Source of the DNA: CAYUIS01 sp964444825
GTDB lineage: Bacteria > Chloroflexota > Anaerolineae > B4-G1
Direction of reading: 5' to 3'
Assembly (NCBI GenBank): GCA_964444825.1
Contig: CAYUIS010000018.1
Span: 1-51,117, forward strand
Length of the DNA stretch: 51,117 nucleotides
Each line of letters begins with the position of its first letter. The first letter of the stretch is position 1. The notes under the pieces are model-generated. The model was not told where the DNA came from, did no database searches, and saw nothing but the letters and a program-made list of their open reading frames with translations. Both the position numbers and the translations under genes were made by a program. Below are positions 24,974 to 33,017 of this stretch, piece after piece.

Positions 24974-27900
24974 CTAGCGCCCACGACGTCCCAGGCCCAA
25001 AAGCCCTACGCCCAACGAGGGCACCTTGGCCTTCTCCTCATCCCGGCCAAAGTCCAGCACTTCGCCGTCTTGCGTAATGGCCTCGACCGCCAACCCCAAA
25101 CTTTGGAGTTCCTTCACCAACACCTTGAACGAGGCCGGGACGCCAGGCTCCTGAACAGGCTCCCCTTTGACAATCGCCTCGTAGGTCTTGACGCGTCCCT
25201 GTACGTCATCCGACTTTATGGTGAGCATCTCTTGCAATGCATGGGCAGCACCGTAAGCCTCCAGAGCCCAGACCTCCATCTCACCAAAGCGCTGACCACC
25301 AAACTGGGCCTTACCACCCAGCGGTTGCTGTGTCACGAGACTATAGGGACCAGTAGAGCGTGCGTGGACCTTATCCTCAACCAAGTGGGCCAACTTCATC
25401 ATATAGATCATGCCCACCGTCGCCGGTTGGTCGAATTGCTCACCGGTCTTGCCATTATACAGAACCATCTTGCCCAAAATCGGCAGCGGATCGGAAGCCT
25501 CCATACTCACCTGTACAGCCAACTCCTCGATGGCTTGATCATCCATATCGGTCACTTGGCGACCCCGGTCCTCCAACCAGACGCGCAGACAAGCTATCCT
25601 TGCTCGCCAGTCGATCCCGGATCGTTCAACCAGCGTGCGGGTATCATCCTCAAAGGAGAGTAGTTCATCTGGCGCATACCCTCTCTCAGTCAACCACTCT
25701 CGAAGGACCGCTCGCCGAGCATAGGTATACTCCATAATCAGCCGGTCTACATCATAGTCACGATCCGCCAGCCAGGCTACCACGTACAACCGCCGAGCTT
25801 CCTCATCATCCCTCAGCGTTTCCAGCGGGTAACCCTGGCCTTTCAGCCAGGCCCACGCCCGCTCGGTGATCTCGTCCCAGGCACGGTCGATAAGCCAGGC
25901 TCGCGCCAGTTCGGCCTCTACCTGCCCCTCATCTGCACCGTCGAACACGGGAGTAACAGCTCGAAAGCCAAGGCGATGAACGGCCCATCCCAAGTGAGTC
26001 TCGAGAATCTGGCCGATGTTCATCCGCCCAGGCACACCGAGTGGGTTCAGTATCAGGTCAATCGGAGTTCCATCCGCAAGAAATGGCATATCCTCTACCG
26101 GCACCACCTTGGAGATAACCCCCTTGTTGCCATGCCGGCCCGCCATCTTGTCACCCTCAGTGATTTTTCGCGTCTGAGCCACACTGACGCGCACCATCTT
26201 TTCTACACCCACTTTCAGGTCCCGATGCTCCTCCCGGTCAAAGACCTTGACATCGACGACTTTACCACGCTCTCCGTGGGGCAGCCGCAGACCCGAGTCT
26301 TTTACCTCCCGCGCCTTCTCACCAAAGATGGCGCGCAGCAGCTTTTCCTCAGGACTCAGCTCCTTCTCACCCTTGGGCGTGATCTTGCCCACCAGAATAT
26401 CCAGAGGCCCCACCTCTGCTCCGACGCGGATAATCCCCTCCTCGTCCAGATCCTTGAGAGCATCATCACCTACGTTGGGAATGTCACGAGTAATCTCCTC
26501 CGGACCAAGCTTTGTGTCGCGGGCCTCAACCTCGTGCTTCTCAATGTGAACGGAGGTGTATCTGTCTTCCTGCACCAGACGTTCACTGATGAGAATCGCA
26601 TCCTCAAAATTGCCACCCTCCCAGGAGATAAAGGCGACCAACACGTTCTGCCCCAGAGCCAGTTCGCCTCCGTCCGTCGATGAGCTATCAGCGAGCACCT
26701 GATCTTTGTGCACTTGCTGCCCTTTGTAGACAACCGGTCGCTGATCAATACAAGTGCTCTGATTTGAACGCTTGTACTTGAACAAGTGGTACGTGTGCAA
26801 ACCATCGGAATGGCGGACCACGACGTGGTCACCCCCGACGCTGACCACCTCCCCCTCATCCTTGGCCAGCACAACCTGTCCCGAATCGAGCGCCGCTCGC
26901 CACTCCATCCCAGTAGACACAACTGGAGACTGTGGCCTGATAAGGGGTACCGTTTGACGCTGCATGTTCGATCCCATCAACGCACGGTTGGCATCATCGT
27001 GCTCTAGAAACGGGATCAACGAAGCCGACACACCGACGATCTGACAAGGCGCTACGTCAATATAGTCGATCTTGTCCGGAGTAGTCACCAAGAACCTCTC
27101 AGAACGGCGGGCTGAGATACGAGGACGGACAAAGTGCCCTTTTTCATCCAGCATAGCATTGGCCTGGGCGACGGTATAGCGGTCTTCTTTGTCGGCCGAG
27201 AGGTAGACCAACTCCTCACTCACCGCCGGCACAATAGGTATTTCTCCCGAAAGCTCCAACTGGGCGATTTGCTCGGCCAATTCCACCGTCACCTCTGTCC
27301 CGGCTTCGGCTACCACATCCCCACTCTCCGGGTCAATCAGGTCCTCACTCAACGTCTGATCAGCAAGAGCCTCAACGGTAGGCTCCACAGCATGGACGAT
27401 CTTGCGATATGGCGTTTCGATAAAGCCCAAGGAATTCACACGGGCGTGGGTCGCCAAACGACCTATCAGCCCGATGTTTGGTCCCTCCGGCGTCTCGATG
27501 GGGCAGATGCGGCCGTAGTGACTGTAATGAACATCCCGCACATCGAAACCAGCTCGCTCGCGTCTTAGCCCTCCCGGTCCCAGCGCAGACAGCGTACGCT
27601 TATGCGTTAGCTCTGCCAGCGGGTTGGTCTGCTCCATAAACTGTGAAAGCTGGCTCGAACCAAAGAACTGGCGGATGATGGCAACCACCGGACGGATGTT
27701 GATCAGATTCACCGGCGTCAAAGACTCTGACTCACGGATGGACATACGCTCAACCACGAGCCGCTCCATACGGCGAAGGCCGATCCGCAACTTGTTCTGG
27801 ATCAGCTCACCCACCGTCTTGACCCGGCGATTGCCCAGATGATCAATGTCATCCGCATCCACAACGCCATTGTTGATCCGAATCATACGCTCCACCAAAG

Positions 27901-28876
27901 CCACCAAGTCATGCTTGGTAACCATACGGTGTTCAAGGTCCACATCGAGACCAAGCCGCTGGTTCAATTTGTAGCGACCTACCCGCTGCAGATCGTAGCG
28001 CTGAGGATCAAAGAGCTGCTGTTCCAAGAATTCGCGCGCATTCTCCAAGGTGGACGGATCACCAGGACGCAGTCGTCGATAGAACTCTAGCAGCGCTTCC
28101 TCCGCCAGATTGCGCCCGTCCCTTAGCTCCCAATTCGGTTCTTGACGGATCGTCGTAAGGATGTACTGGTGACTGGGATTGCTGTCGGCGTCCTGGAAAA
28201 GCGACAGCAATTCTTCATCACTTCCCGTCATCAGGACGTCACTCCCGGACTGATCATCCACCGCTGCCAGCGCCCGAAGCAGTATCGTAACCGGCAGCGT
28301 GCGCTTGCGGTTGAACTTGATGGTGAGATAGTCGGATTTGCGAGTCTCAAACTCCATCCAGACACCACGATCCGGGATCATCTTGGCCATACTGAGCCGC
28401 CGACCAGTGACCCGATCCTCGGTGACGTCAAAATAGACACCAGGAGAGCGGATCAACTGACTGACAACAACCCGCTCAGTCCCATTGATGATAAAGGTGC
28501 CATTGGCAGTCATGACCGGGAAATCGCCCAGAAAGATCTCTGACTCAACGATCTCGCCCGTCTCGCGGTTATCAAGCACTACCTGCACATAGAGCGGGGC
28601 AGCATGGGTGATGTCCCGTTCCAGACATTCGTCTTCGGTGTATTGGGGCTCGCCATAGCGATAGCCAAGGTCGAACTGCGCCTCCGCGGCCCTAGAGCCG
28701 GGGAAATACAGCTTGAGACTGCCATTGTAGCTCTCAATGGGCGATATCTCATCAAAGAGCTGAGCCATCCCGTCCTCTTGAAACCAGCGGAAGGACTCGA
28801 GCTGAACCTCGATCAAACGAGGCAGTCTCTCTGTGTTGGTGATTCGGGCGTAGGACTTGCTCCCGGAATAGATCAT
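24974..28876 (-). CDS. rpoB: DNA-directed RNA polymerase subunit beta
   Basis: 1300 residues from ATG 28876, six bases after AAGGAG. The rifampicin region FGSSQLSQFMEQTNPLAELT and KRTLSALGPGGL is of the sensitive type. Other marks are YSHYGRICPIETPEGPNIGL and GGKAQFGGQRFGEMEVWALE. Between VFDGADEG and GKMVLYNGKTG, about residues 989-1133, E. coli has only a short link; here about 145 residues are inserted with several WL-x2-R/G-Y-like helical repeats (AWLADRDYD, EWLTERGYA, VWLEDRGRQ). Downstream comes a 217-base gap and then rpsL: rpoC, the usual neighbour, is absent. rplJ and rplL are not upstream either. Confidence 0.96.
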   Translation of the reverse strand: MIYSGSKSYARITNTERLPRLIEVQLESFRWFQEDGMAQLFDEISPIESYNGSLKLYFPGSRAAEAQFDLGYRYGEPQYTEDECLERDITHAAPLYVQVVLDNRETGEIVESEIFLGDFPVMTANGTFIINGTERVVVSQLIRSPGVYFDVTEDRVTGRRLSMAKMIPDRGVWMEFETRKSDYLTIKFNRKRTLPVTILLRALAAVDDQSGSDVLMTGSDEELLSLFQDADSNPSHQYILTTIRQEPNWELRDGRNLAEEALLEFYRRLRPGDPSTLENAREFLEQQLFDPQRYDLQRVGRYKLNQRLGLDVDLEHRMVTKHDLVALVERMIRINNGVVDADDIDHLGNRRVKTVGELIQNKLRIGLRRMERLVVERMSIRESESLTPVNLINIRPVVAIIRQFFGSSQLSQFMEQTNPLAELTHKRTLSALGPGGLRRERAGFDVRDVHYSHYGRICPIETPEGPNIGLIGRLATHARVNSLGFIETPYRKIVHAVEPTVEALADQTLSEDLIDPESGDVVAEAGTEVTVELAEQIAQLELSGEIPIVPAVSEELVYLSADKEDRYTVAQANAMLDEKGHFVRPRISARRSERFLVTTPDKIDYIDVAPCQIVGVSASLIPFLEHDDANRALMGSNMQRQTVPLIRPQSPVVSTGMEWRAALDSGQVVLAKDEGEVVSVGGDHVVVRHSDGLHTYHLFKYKRSNQSTCIDQRPVVYKGQQVHKDQVLADSSSTDGGELALGQNVLVAFISWEGGNFEDAILISERLVQEDRYTSVHIEKHEVEARDTKLGPEEITRDIPNVGDDALKDLDEEGIIRVGAEVGPLDILVGKITPKGEKELSPEEKLLRAIFGEKAREVKDSGLRLPHGERGKVVDVKVFDREEHRDLKVGVEKMVRVSVAQTRKITEGDKMAGRHGNKGVISKVVPVEDMPFLADGTPIDLILNPLGVPGRMNIGQILETHLGWAVHRLGFRAVTPVFDGADEGQVEAELARAWLIDRAWDEITERAWAWLKGQGYPLETLRDDEEARRLYVVAWLADRDYDVDRLIMEYTYARRAVLREWLTERGYAPDELLSFEDDTRTLVERSGIDWRARIACLRVWLEDRGRQVTDMDDQAIEELAVQVSMEASDPLPILGKMVLYNGKTGEQFDQPATVGMIYMMKLAHLVEDKVHARSTGPYSLVTQQPLGGKAQFGGQRFGEMEVWALEAYGAAHALQEMLTIKSDDVQGRVKTYEAIVKGEPVQEPGVPASFKVLVKELQSLGLAVEAITQDGEVLDFGRDEEKAKVPSLGVGLLGLGRRGR

Positions 28877-28947
28877 ATGCTCTCCTTTTCTCTCCTTCAG
28901 GCCGTCACACGGTCCCTTTGGACCCACTGACAAATAGGCAAACGGAA

Positions 28948-28975
28948 ATTATACCATAGGGACCATATTTGTCAA
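28948..28975 (-). promoter_or_regulatory. Consensus promoter of rpoB
   Basis: Perfect TTGACA (28975-28970) and TATAAT (28953-28948) on the minus strand, 16 bases apart. The leader before ATG 28876 is about 65 bases. It supports separate transcription of rpoB. Confidence 0.85.
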
Positions 28976-29180
28976 ACAGCCATCTTCACTTTTGCAGGCC
29001 AAACCCGGCCCCCCTTTCCCACAAGCCGGACCAGAGCCTGTTCACCTTTATTCTTGCTCTCCCCGCCCATCTACCACCCACGATAAGCACTCTACCCTCA
29101 TCCCCACAGGAAGTTTGTCACCCTGGAGAGGTGTCATTAGCCACTACGCGATGTTTACGTCCTGGGCTATCATGCATACA

Positions 29181-29269
29181 GATGAGTGACTGGAAACAGC
29201 CACTCATCATCCTCCTTTCCTTGGCCGTAGGCCCCCTGGAGCTCTCCAGGGGGCCTTGGTCGTTTCCAG
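29181..29269. other. Structured intergenic element, possible ncRNA or attenuator
   Basis: Plus-strand reading: hairpin A GATGAGTG/CACTCATC (29181-29188, 29201-29208); a strong hairpin B with 11-bp arms GGCCCCCTGGA/TCCAGGGGGCC around GCTC (29230-29255); and CTGGAAAC in the loop of A (29190-29197) complementary to GTTTCCAG after B (29262-29269). A and the long stem exclude each other or form a pseudoknot. Hairpin B has no clear U-run on either side. The strand of any transcript is unknown; a weak TTTACG-17-TACAGA lies just upstream on the plus strand. Confidence 0.45.
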
Positions 29270-29310
29270 ATGAACGGCGAGGGTTCTGCCCTAACCCTCA
29301 ATCCGAAATA

Positions 29311-29409
29311 GAAACCAGGTGTTTTCACCAAGAAGCGCAGTGGTTATGGGTGGCAAGCCACTTCCTAGCCATCAGTTCGTTTGGATAGACGCAGAAAAAC
29401 CTGGTTTCT
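29311..29409. repeat. Inverted repeat with GAAACCAGGT arms (MITE- or REP-like)
   Basis: GAAACCAGGT (29311-29320) and its exact complement at 29399-29408, extended on the inner side to about 18 bases with one indel. A smaller GTGGC-AA-GCCAC hairpin lies inside. The whole 99-base unit ends ten bases from the stop of the neighbouring GNAT gene. Confidence 0.45.
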
Positions 29410-29418
29410 CAGAAGGTG

Positions 29419-30414
29419 TCAGGTGGCTAGAACCAAATCCAGTCGCATCTGCACCAGTCTCCGCGACCTCTGAAAACCAGAGGCCTCCAATGCTGCAACG
29501 AGCGACTGCGTGGGACTCGGCAACACGACGTCAACCATTTTCATCGGAGCGCCGTGCAGGCTGGCCAGGCCCTGCTGTACCAGCACAGCCTCGACATAGC
29601 CACTCTGTCCAGGCGCGACCAGGATCTCTAGTCGATTAGGACGACGACCACGCTCAAAGAGCACTCGCACCGCTCCACGCAAGATGCCACTCTCCTCATC
29701 GATCCACCAGACCTCGCGTCTCCCGTCAAGCCAATGGCTCAACGTACGCTCCCAGCCTGGCCTATAGTCTGCCTTTCGCAGCTCCAGCAAGGCACGCTGC
29801 CGAGCGGGGATCATGCCACGCACCAATTCAGCCAACGCCACACCATCGTGAGTACGCCCTCCACGCAAGGTAGAGCTATGGATCGAGGTTGACATCCACG
29901 GCAAACCCGCGGGCCGCAACATGTGGAGCGTGGTGCCGACTTTGCGGAATCCCAACCGTTCATAGAGCTGCCGCGCCCTTGGATTATCAGCGCGTACCTC
30001 CAGTCCTGCCCAATGCCCACCTTTGCTCGAAATCACGTCCAGCGCCGCCTCCATCAGCGACGTAGCGACTCCTCGTCGTTGCCAATCCGGATGGACTGCC
30101 ACATTCCCAATGAAAAAGCCATTCAATTGGGATGCACGCCGTAATGAAACGTTACCAACTATGCGCCCCTGCTCTACCCATACAAAGCCCGGTATGACTC
30201 CCGACTGGCCCCATCCGGGCCAGTAGAGCCACCACAACAGCGGCCCCCAGCGCGCAACGCGCCGCATCTCTGCCAATGCAATCTCACCATCGGCTCCCAA
30301 TCGACCACCGAAGGCAAGTGCCATCAACTCAGCGACCTGCTTTGTGTCGTGGTATGGACTAAAGGGACGCAGATGGGCTCGAGCGCGCCTTCCGCGTATC
30401 ATTGAAGCCACCAT
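29419..30414 (-). CDS. GNAT-family N-acetyltransferase with a second, degenerate half
   Basis: 331 residues. The first half is a recognisable GNAT domain: GFVWVEQGRIVGNVSL, NVAVHPDWQRRGVATSLME (acetyl-CoA loop QRRGVA) and RADNPRARQLYERLGFRKVG. The second half from about residue 180 has GNAT-like strands but no clear acetyl-CoA loop, which suggests a tandem-GNAT protein with one active domain. Acceptor substrate unknown. ATG 30414; it follows the cinA-like gene by 57 bases on the same strand. Confidence 0.72.
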   Translation of the reverse strand: MVASMIRGRRARAHLRPFSPYHDTKQVAELMALAFGGRLGADGEIALAEMRRVARWGPLLWWLYWPGWGQSGVIPGFVWVEQGRIVGNVSLRRASQLNGFFIGNVAVHPDWQRRGVATSLMEAALDVISSKGGHWAGLEVRADNPRARQLYERLGFRKVGTTLHMLRPAGLPWMSTSIHSSTLRGGRTHDGVALAELVRGMIPARQRALLELRKADYRPGWERTLSHWLDGRREVWWIDEESGILRGAVRVLFERGRRPNRLEILVAPGQSGYVEAVLVQQGLASLHGAPMKMVDVVLPSPTQSLVAALEASGFQRSRRLVQMRLDLVLAT

Positions 30415-30471
30415 AGGCAGTCCCTTACTAGGGCAAGAGTACGTTACCCGTCATCATTCCGTATCCCACCA

Positions 30472-30966
30472 TCACAGTCGGCCTTCCAGGTAGCGGCGCA
30501 GCAGATCAAGCGCAGCCTCGGCCGAGCGCGCCTTGTTCTCCTGTCGATCACCATCCCACACGTGCCGTTCTACCCATTCGCCATCTGGGGTTGCCAGAGC
30601 AACATAGACAAGCCCTACTGGCTTGTCAGGTGTTCCGCCGCCAGGACCAGCCACACCAGTTACAGCCAGGGAAACGCCTGCACGGCAGATACGGCGCCCT
30701 CCTCGCGCCATCTCCAGCGCCGTCCCTTCGCTCACTGCCCCATGGCGGTGGAGCGTGGCGGGCTGTACGCCAAGAACCCGCTCTTTGATATCGTTTGAAT
30801 AGGATACGATCCCGCCCGTAAAATAGTCCGAGCTGCCGGGCACATTGGTGATACGGTGAGCGACGAGCCCACCGGTACACGACTCGGCGAGCGCCAGCGT
30901 CATTCCGGCCTGCCGGAGCAGCCGGCCAACGAGGGCTTCGGGCATTTCCTCGCCTAGACCAGCCAT
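30472..30966 (-). CDS. CinA C-terminal-domain protein (nicotinamide-nucleotide amidohydrolase type)
   Basis: About 164 residues. The domain runs from LLRQAGMTLALAESCTGGLV to GVAGPGGGTPDKPVGLVYVA, the marks of PncC/CinA-C, which deamidates NMN to nicotinate mononucleotide in pyridine-nucleotide recycling. The N-terminal molybdopterin-binding-like domain of full CinA is absent, as in stand-alone PncC. ATG 30966 has GGGGAG nearby; a longer reading to 31020 is possible. Has its own promoter. Confidence 0.85.
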   Translation of the reverse strand: MAGLGEEMPEALVGRLLRQAGMTLALAESCTGGLVAHRITNVPGSSDYFTGGIVSYSNDIKERVLGVQPATLHRHGAVSEGTALEMARGGRRICRAGVSLAVTGVAGPGGGTPDKPVGLVYVALATPDGEWVERHVWDGDRQENKARSAEAALDLLRRYLEGRL

Positions 30967-31050
30967 GTATCTCCCCATACGCCTACTGCGTGAGGACGGC
31001 GACGCGGGTGCGGGAGACACCCCAGGTTCAGACCAGCGTTTAGTCTAGCC

Positions 31051-31088
31051 ATATTCAAGAATATACACCAAATAGCACGATAGGACAA
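31051..31088 (-). promoter_or_regulatory. Promoter of the cinA-like gene with an overlapping palindrome
   Basis: Minus strand: TTGTCC (31088-31083), 17 bases, TATATT (31065-31060). The palindrome ATATTC-AA-GAATAT (31051-31064) covers the -10 and the start region, so it could be an operator; no known regulator site is matched. Confidence 0.5.
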
Positions 31089-31140
31089 GACAAACCTGAG
31101 GGCAATCGTTTTTAGGACCAAGGCCACCTCAATCGGTCAG

Positions 31141-31199
31141 AGACCAGCAGGCGAATGGCCCCAAAATCACCTTGAGGGGCCAATCGAACCGGTCTTTAA
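31141..31199. repeat. Inverted repeat covering the mutY 3' end
   Basis: GGCCCC (31157-31162) pairs with GGGGCC (31176-31181), and imperfect pairing extends outward to AGACC/GGTCT near 31141 and 31195. It includes the mutY stop at 31169-31167 and its last codons. Possibly a transcript-end structure, without a T-run. Confidence 0.35.
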
Positions 31200-32285
31200 G
31201 CGAGCTTGGAGACCGCGGGCCACCTTTCGGTCAACGACAGACATCGGCAACCCGTCCAGTTCTGTGGGACATACCCATCGAAACGCAGCACAATCCAAGC
31301 AGCGAGGCTCGCCGGCGGCTAAACGACAGAGGAAGGCGGTCAACGTGATGTGAAGGTGAGTATAGGTGTGTTTGACGACGATCAGCGACTCGCCTACGGC
31401 GACCTCCACGCCCAACTCCTCCTGCATCTCACGGACGAGACACTGCGGCAAAGTCTCGTTCTCCTCGCGCCTGCCGCCGGGAAACTCCCACAGCCCCCCG
31501 AGCATATCGCCGGCGTTGCGCTGCGCTACCAGCAGACGGCCGTCGGAGTGAATGGTGACGGCAGCAGCCACGTCATAGTGAGGCACTCGCTTGCGCGCAC
31601 GCCGCACGGGGAGCGTCTCCGACTCGCCGCCCGCAAGAGCCAGGCAAAACGTGTCGAGCGGACAGTCGCCGCAGCGAGGGGCGCGGGGTGCACAGATCGT
31701 CGCTCCCAGTTCCATCAGGGCCTCATTAAACACGCCCGCTTGTGCTGGCGGCAGCAGGGTCGTCGCCAATGTCTCCAGCCGACGCTGCACAGCCGAACGG
31801 GTGACGTCCTCCCAGATCCCAAAAACACGACAGAGCACCCGCCGAGCGTTCCCATCCACAGCCGCCACCTGCTGTCCAAAAACGATGGAGGCGACCGCCC
31901 CGGCAGTATAGCGCCCCACCCCAGGCAGCGCGATCAACCCCTCGAACGTGTTGGGCAGTCTGCCATCATTGGCGGCCACGATCTGCTGCGCCGCAGCATG
32001 CAGATTGCGAGCTCGCGCATAATAGCCCAAACCTTCCCACACCCTTAGCACATCCTCGAGCGTCGCGTCCGCCAACGCCTGAACAGTGGGGAACTGGGTT
32101 AGGAAACGCTGGTAGTAAGAGACGACCGTCTCAACCTGTGTCTGTTGTAACATCACCTCGGCTACCCAAACACGATAGGGCGTGCGATCCCGCCGCCACG
32201 GGAGTTCACGGGCGTTATCAACAAACCAGGCAAGTAGGCGATCGGCAAGCGCAGAACGGACCAAAGGATCGGGCAGGCTGGACAT
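31167..32285 (-). CDS. mutY: A/G-specific adenine glycosylase with C-terminal NUDIX-like domain
   Basis: 372 residues. MutY removes adenine mispaired with 8-oxoguanine. Catalytic Glu43 is in VAEVMLQQTQVETV, the helix-hairpin-helix is LPGVGRYTAGAV at 120-131, and Asp144 is in VDGNARRVL. The 4Fe-4S cluster Cys are 198, 205, 208 and 214 with the proper C-x6-C-x2-C-x5-C spacing. The C-terminal NUDIX-type domain, which recognises oxoG, has WEFPGGRREENETLPQCLV and REMQEELGV. ATG 32285 is chosen from family length; the frame is open a further 57 codons into the inverted repeat. There is no ribosome binding site and a -10 lies nine bases upstream, so the message may be leaderless. Confidence 0.92.
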   Translation of the reverse strand: MSSLPDPLVRSALADRLLAWFVDNARELPWRRDRTPYRVWVAEVMLQQTQVETVVSYYQRFLTQFPTVQALADATLEDVLRVWEGLGYYARARNLHAAAQQIVAANDGRLPNTFEGLIALPGVGRYTAGAVASIVFGQQVAAVDGNARRVLCRVFGIWEDVTRSAVQRRLETLATTLLPPAQAGVFNEALMELGATICAPRAPRCGDCPLDTFCLALAGGESETLPVRRARKRVPHYDVAAAVTIHSDGRLLVAQRNAGDMLGGLWEFPGGRREENETLPQCLVREMQEELGVEVAVGESLIVVKHTYTHLHITLTAFLCRLAAGEPRCLDCAAFRWVCPTELDGLPMSVVDRKVARGLQARLKTGSIGPSR

Positions 32286-32294
32286 AGTGAGCCA

Positions 32295-32322
32295 ACTATA
32301 CCGCGGTTCCGAGAGAGGGCAA
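32295..32322 (-). promoter_or_regulatory. Promoter of mutY, leaderless type
   Basis: Minus strand: TTGCCC (32322-32317), 16 bases, TATAGT (32300-32295), then nine bases to the ATG. A start site at or next to the A of ATG is predicted. Confidence 0.5.
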
Positions 32323-32332
32323 ATCGAGAGAT

Positions 32333-32426
32333 TCAGTGGATCCAATTTTGCTCGGCCTGGATTGCCAAATCCGGGCCAGGAGCGGGGGATTTGGCAATCC
32401 CCTTGGAGCGATTCTGGATCCGCTGA
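32333..32426. repeat. 94-base inverted repeat between divergent promoters
   Basis: The centre is a perfect 14-bp stem, GGATTGCCAAATCC (32359-32372) with its complement (32387-32400), loop of 14. In register and without gaps the arms continue outward, with GAGC and TGGATCC blocks matching, to TCAG/CTGA at 32333 and 32426. It fills exactly the space between the mutY and yfcE-like promoters, which face away from each other. MITE-like or a structural/regulatory element. Confidence 0.6.
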
Positions 32427-32428
32427 GA

Positions 32429-32456
32429 TTGCAATTGGGGCATTTTCTGTTATCAT
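32429..32456 (+). promoter_or_regulatory. Promoter of the YfcE-like gene
   Basis: TTGCAA (32429-32434), 16 bases, TATCAT (32451-32456), 21 bases before ATG 32478. The -35 box touches the end of the inverted repeat. Confidence 0.55.
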
Positions 32457-32477
32457 TTACAGGTGGAGGGCGGGGAG

Positions 32478-33017
32478 ATGAAGATTGGTATCATCTCGGA
32501 TACCCATGACGATCTGCACAACCTGGAGGCAGCCCTTGAGGTACTGCGAGCCGAGCAGGTGACACAGATACTTCACTGTGGCGATGTATGTGGGCCTGAA
32601 ATGGTCAGGGCATTGGCAGGCTTCCAGGTGTGGATCGCAGAAGGCAACATGGATAGGCATGTTGGCTTGGCGCAGGCAGCCGAGGAGACATTTGAGCATA
32701 TGTCACTGGCGTGGTTGCATAAACCCACGCTGAACGGCTACCCGGTGGCTGTGGTCCACGGCGACAACGAAGAGGTGTTGAGCAACCTTGTCACCTCCGG
32801 CCAATACGCGTATGTTTTCCACGGTCACACCCACCGGCGGGCCGATCGAAAGATCGGTCGCACCCGCGTCGTCAATCCCGGTGCATTGGGAGGTAAGCGG
32901 CGCCAGTCGCGCTCCTTTTGTCTCCTCGACCTGAGCACGGGTGACATCGAGTTTGTGGAGCTTGGTGACCAGATCCCATCACGTGCCAACCATCGACGAC
33001 AAGGAGTTCCACTTTAA
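32478..33017 (+). CDS. YfcE/MJ0936-type metallophosphoesterase
   Basis: 179 residues. Dinuclear-metal motifs are complete: SDTHD at 7-11, HCGDV, EGNMD, VVHGDN and FHGHTHRR, ending with NPGALGGKRRQS. Members hydrolyse phosphodiesters, mainly characterised on artificial substrates, so the natural substrate is unknown. ATG 32478 follows GGAGGGCGGGGAG; the GTG at 32463 is less likely. First gene of a plus-strand group followed by the phosphatase trio. Confidence 0.85.
   Translation: MKIGIISDTHDDLHNLEAALEVLRAEQVTQILHCGDVCGPEMVRALAGFQVWIAEGNMDRHVGLAQAAEETFEHMSLAWLHKPTLNGYPVAVVHGDNEEVLSNLVTSGQYAYVFHGHTHRRADRKIGRTRVVNPGALGGKRRQSRSFCLLDLSTGDIEFVELGDQIPSRANHRRQGVPL

Larger units (their letters stand above)
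28877..29418. other. 542-base gene-free region upstream of rpoB
   Basis: Holds the rpoB promoter and leader (28877-28975), an unremarkable pyrimidine-rich stretch (about 28980-29160), the structured element at 29181-29269, and the inverted repeat at 29311-29409. On the minus strand a tiny frame of about 30 codons starts with AGGAGG-ATG-ATG near 29212, but its product is unlike anything I recognise and it overlaps the hairpins. No tRNA was seen. Confidence 0.6.

Noticed and set aside
25976..26683. Long plus-strand frames inside rpoB
   Set aside because: rpoB is fully conserved on the minus strand and these frames have no binding site or family similarity.
29230..29255. GGCCCCCTGGA hairpin as a simple rho-independent terminator
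   Set aside because: No U-run follows it on either strand and it is part of a larger set of alternative stems, so it is listed as a structured element instead.
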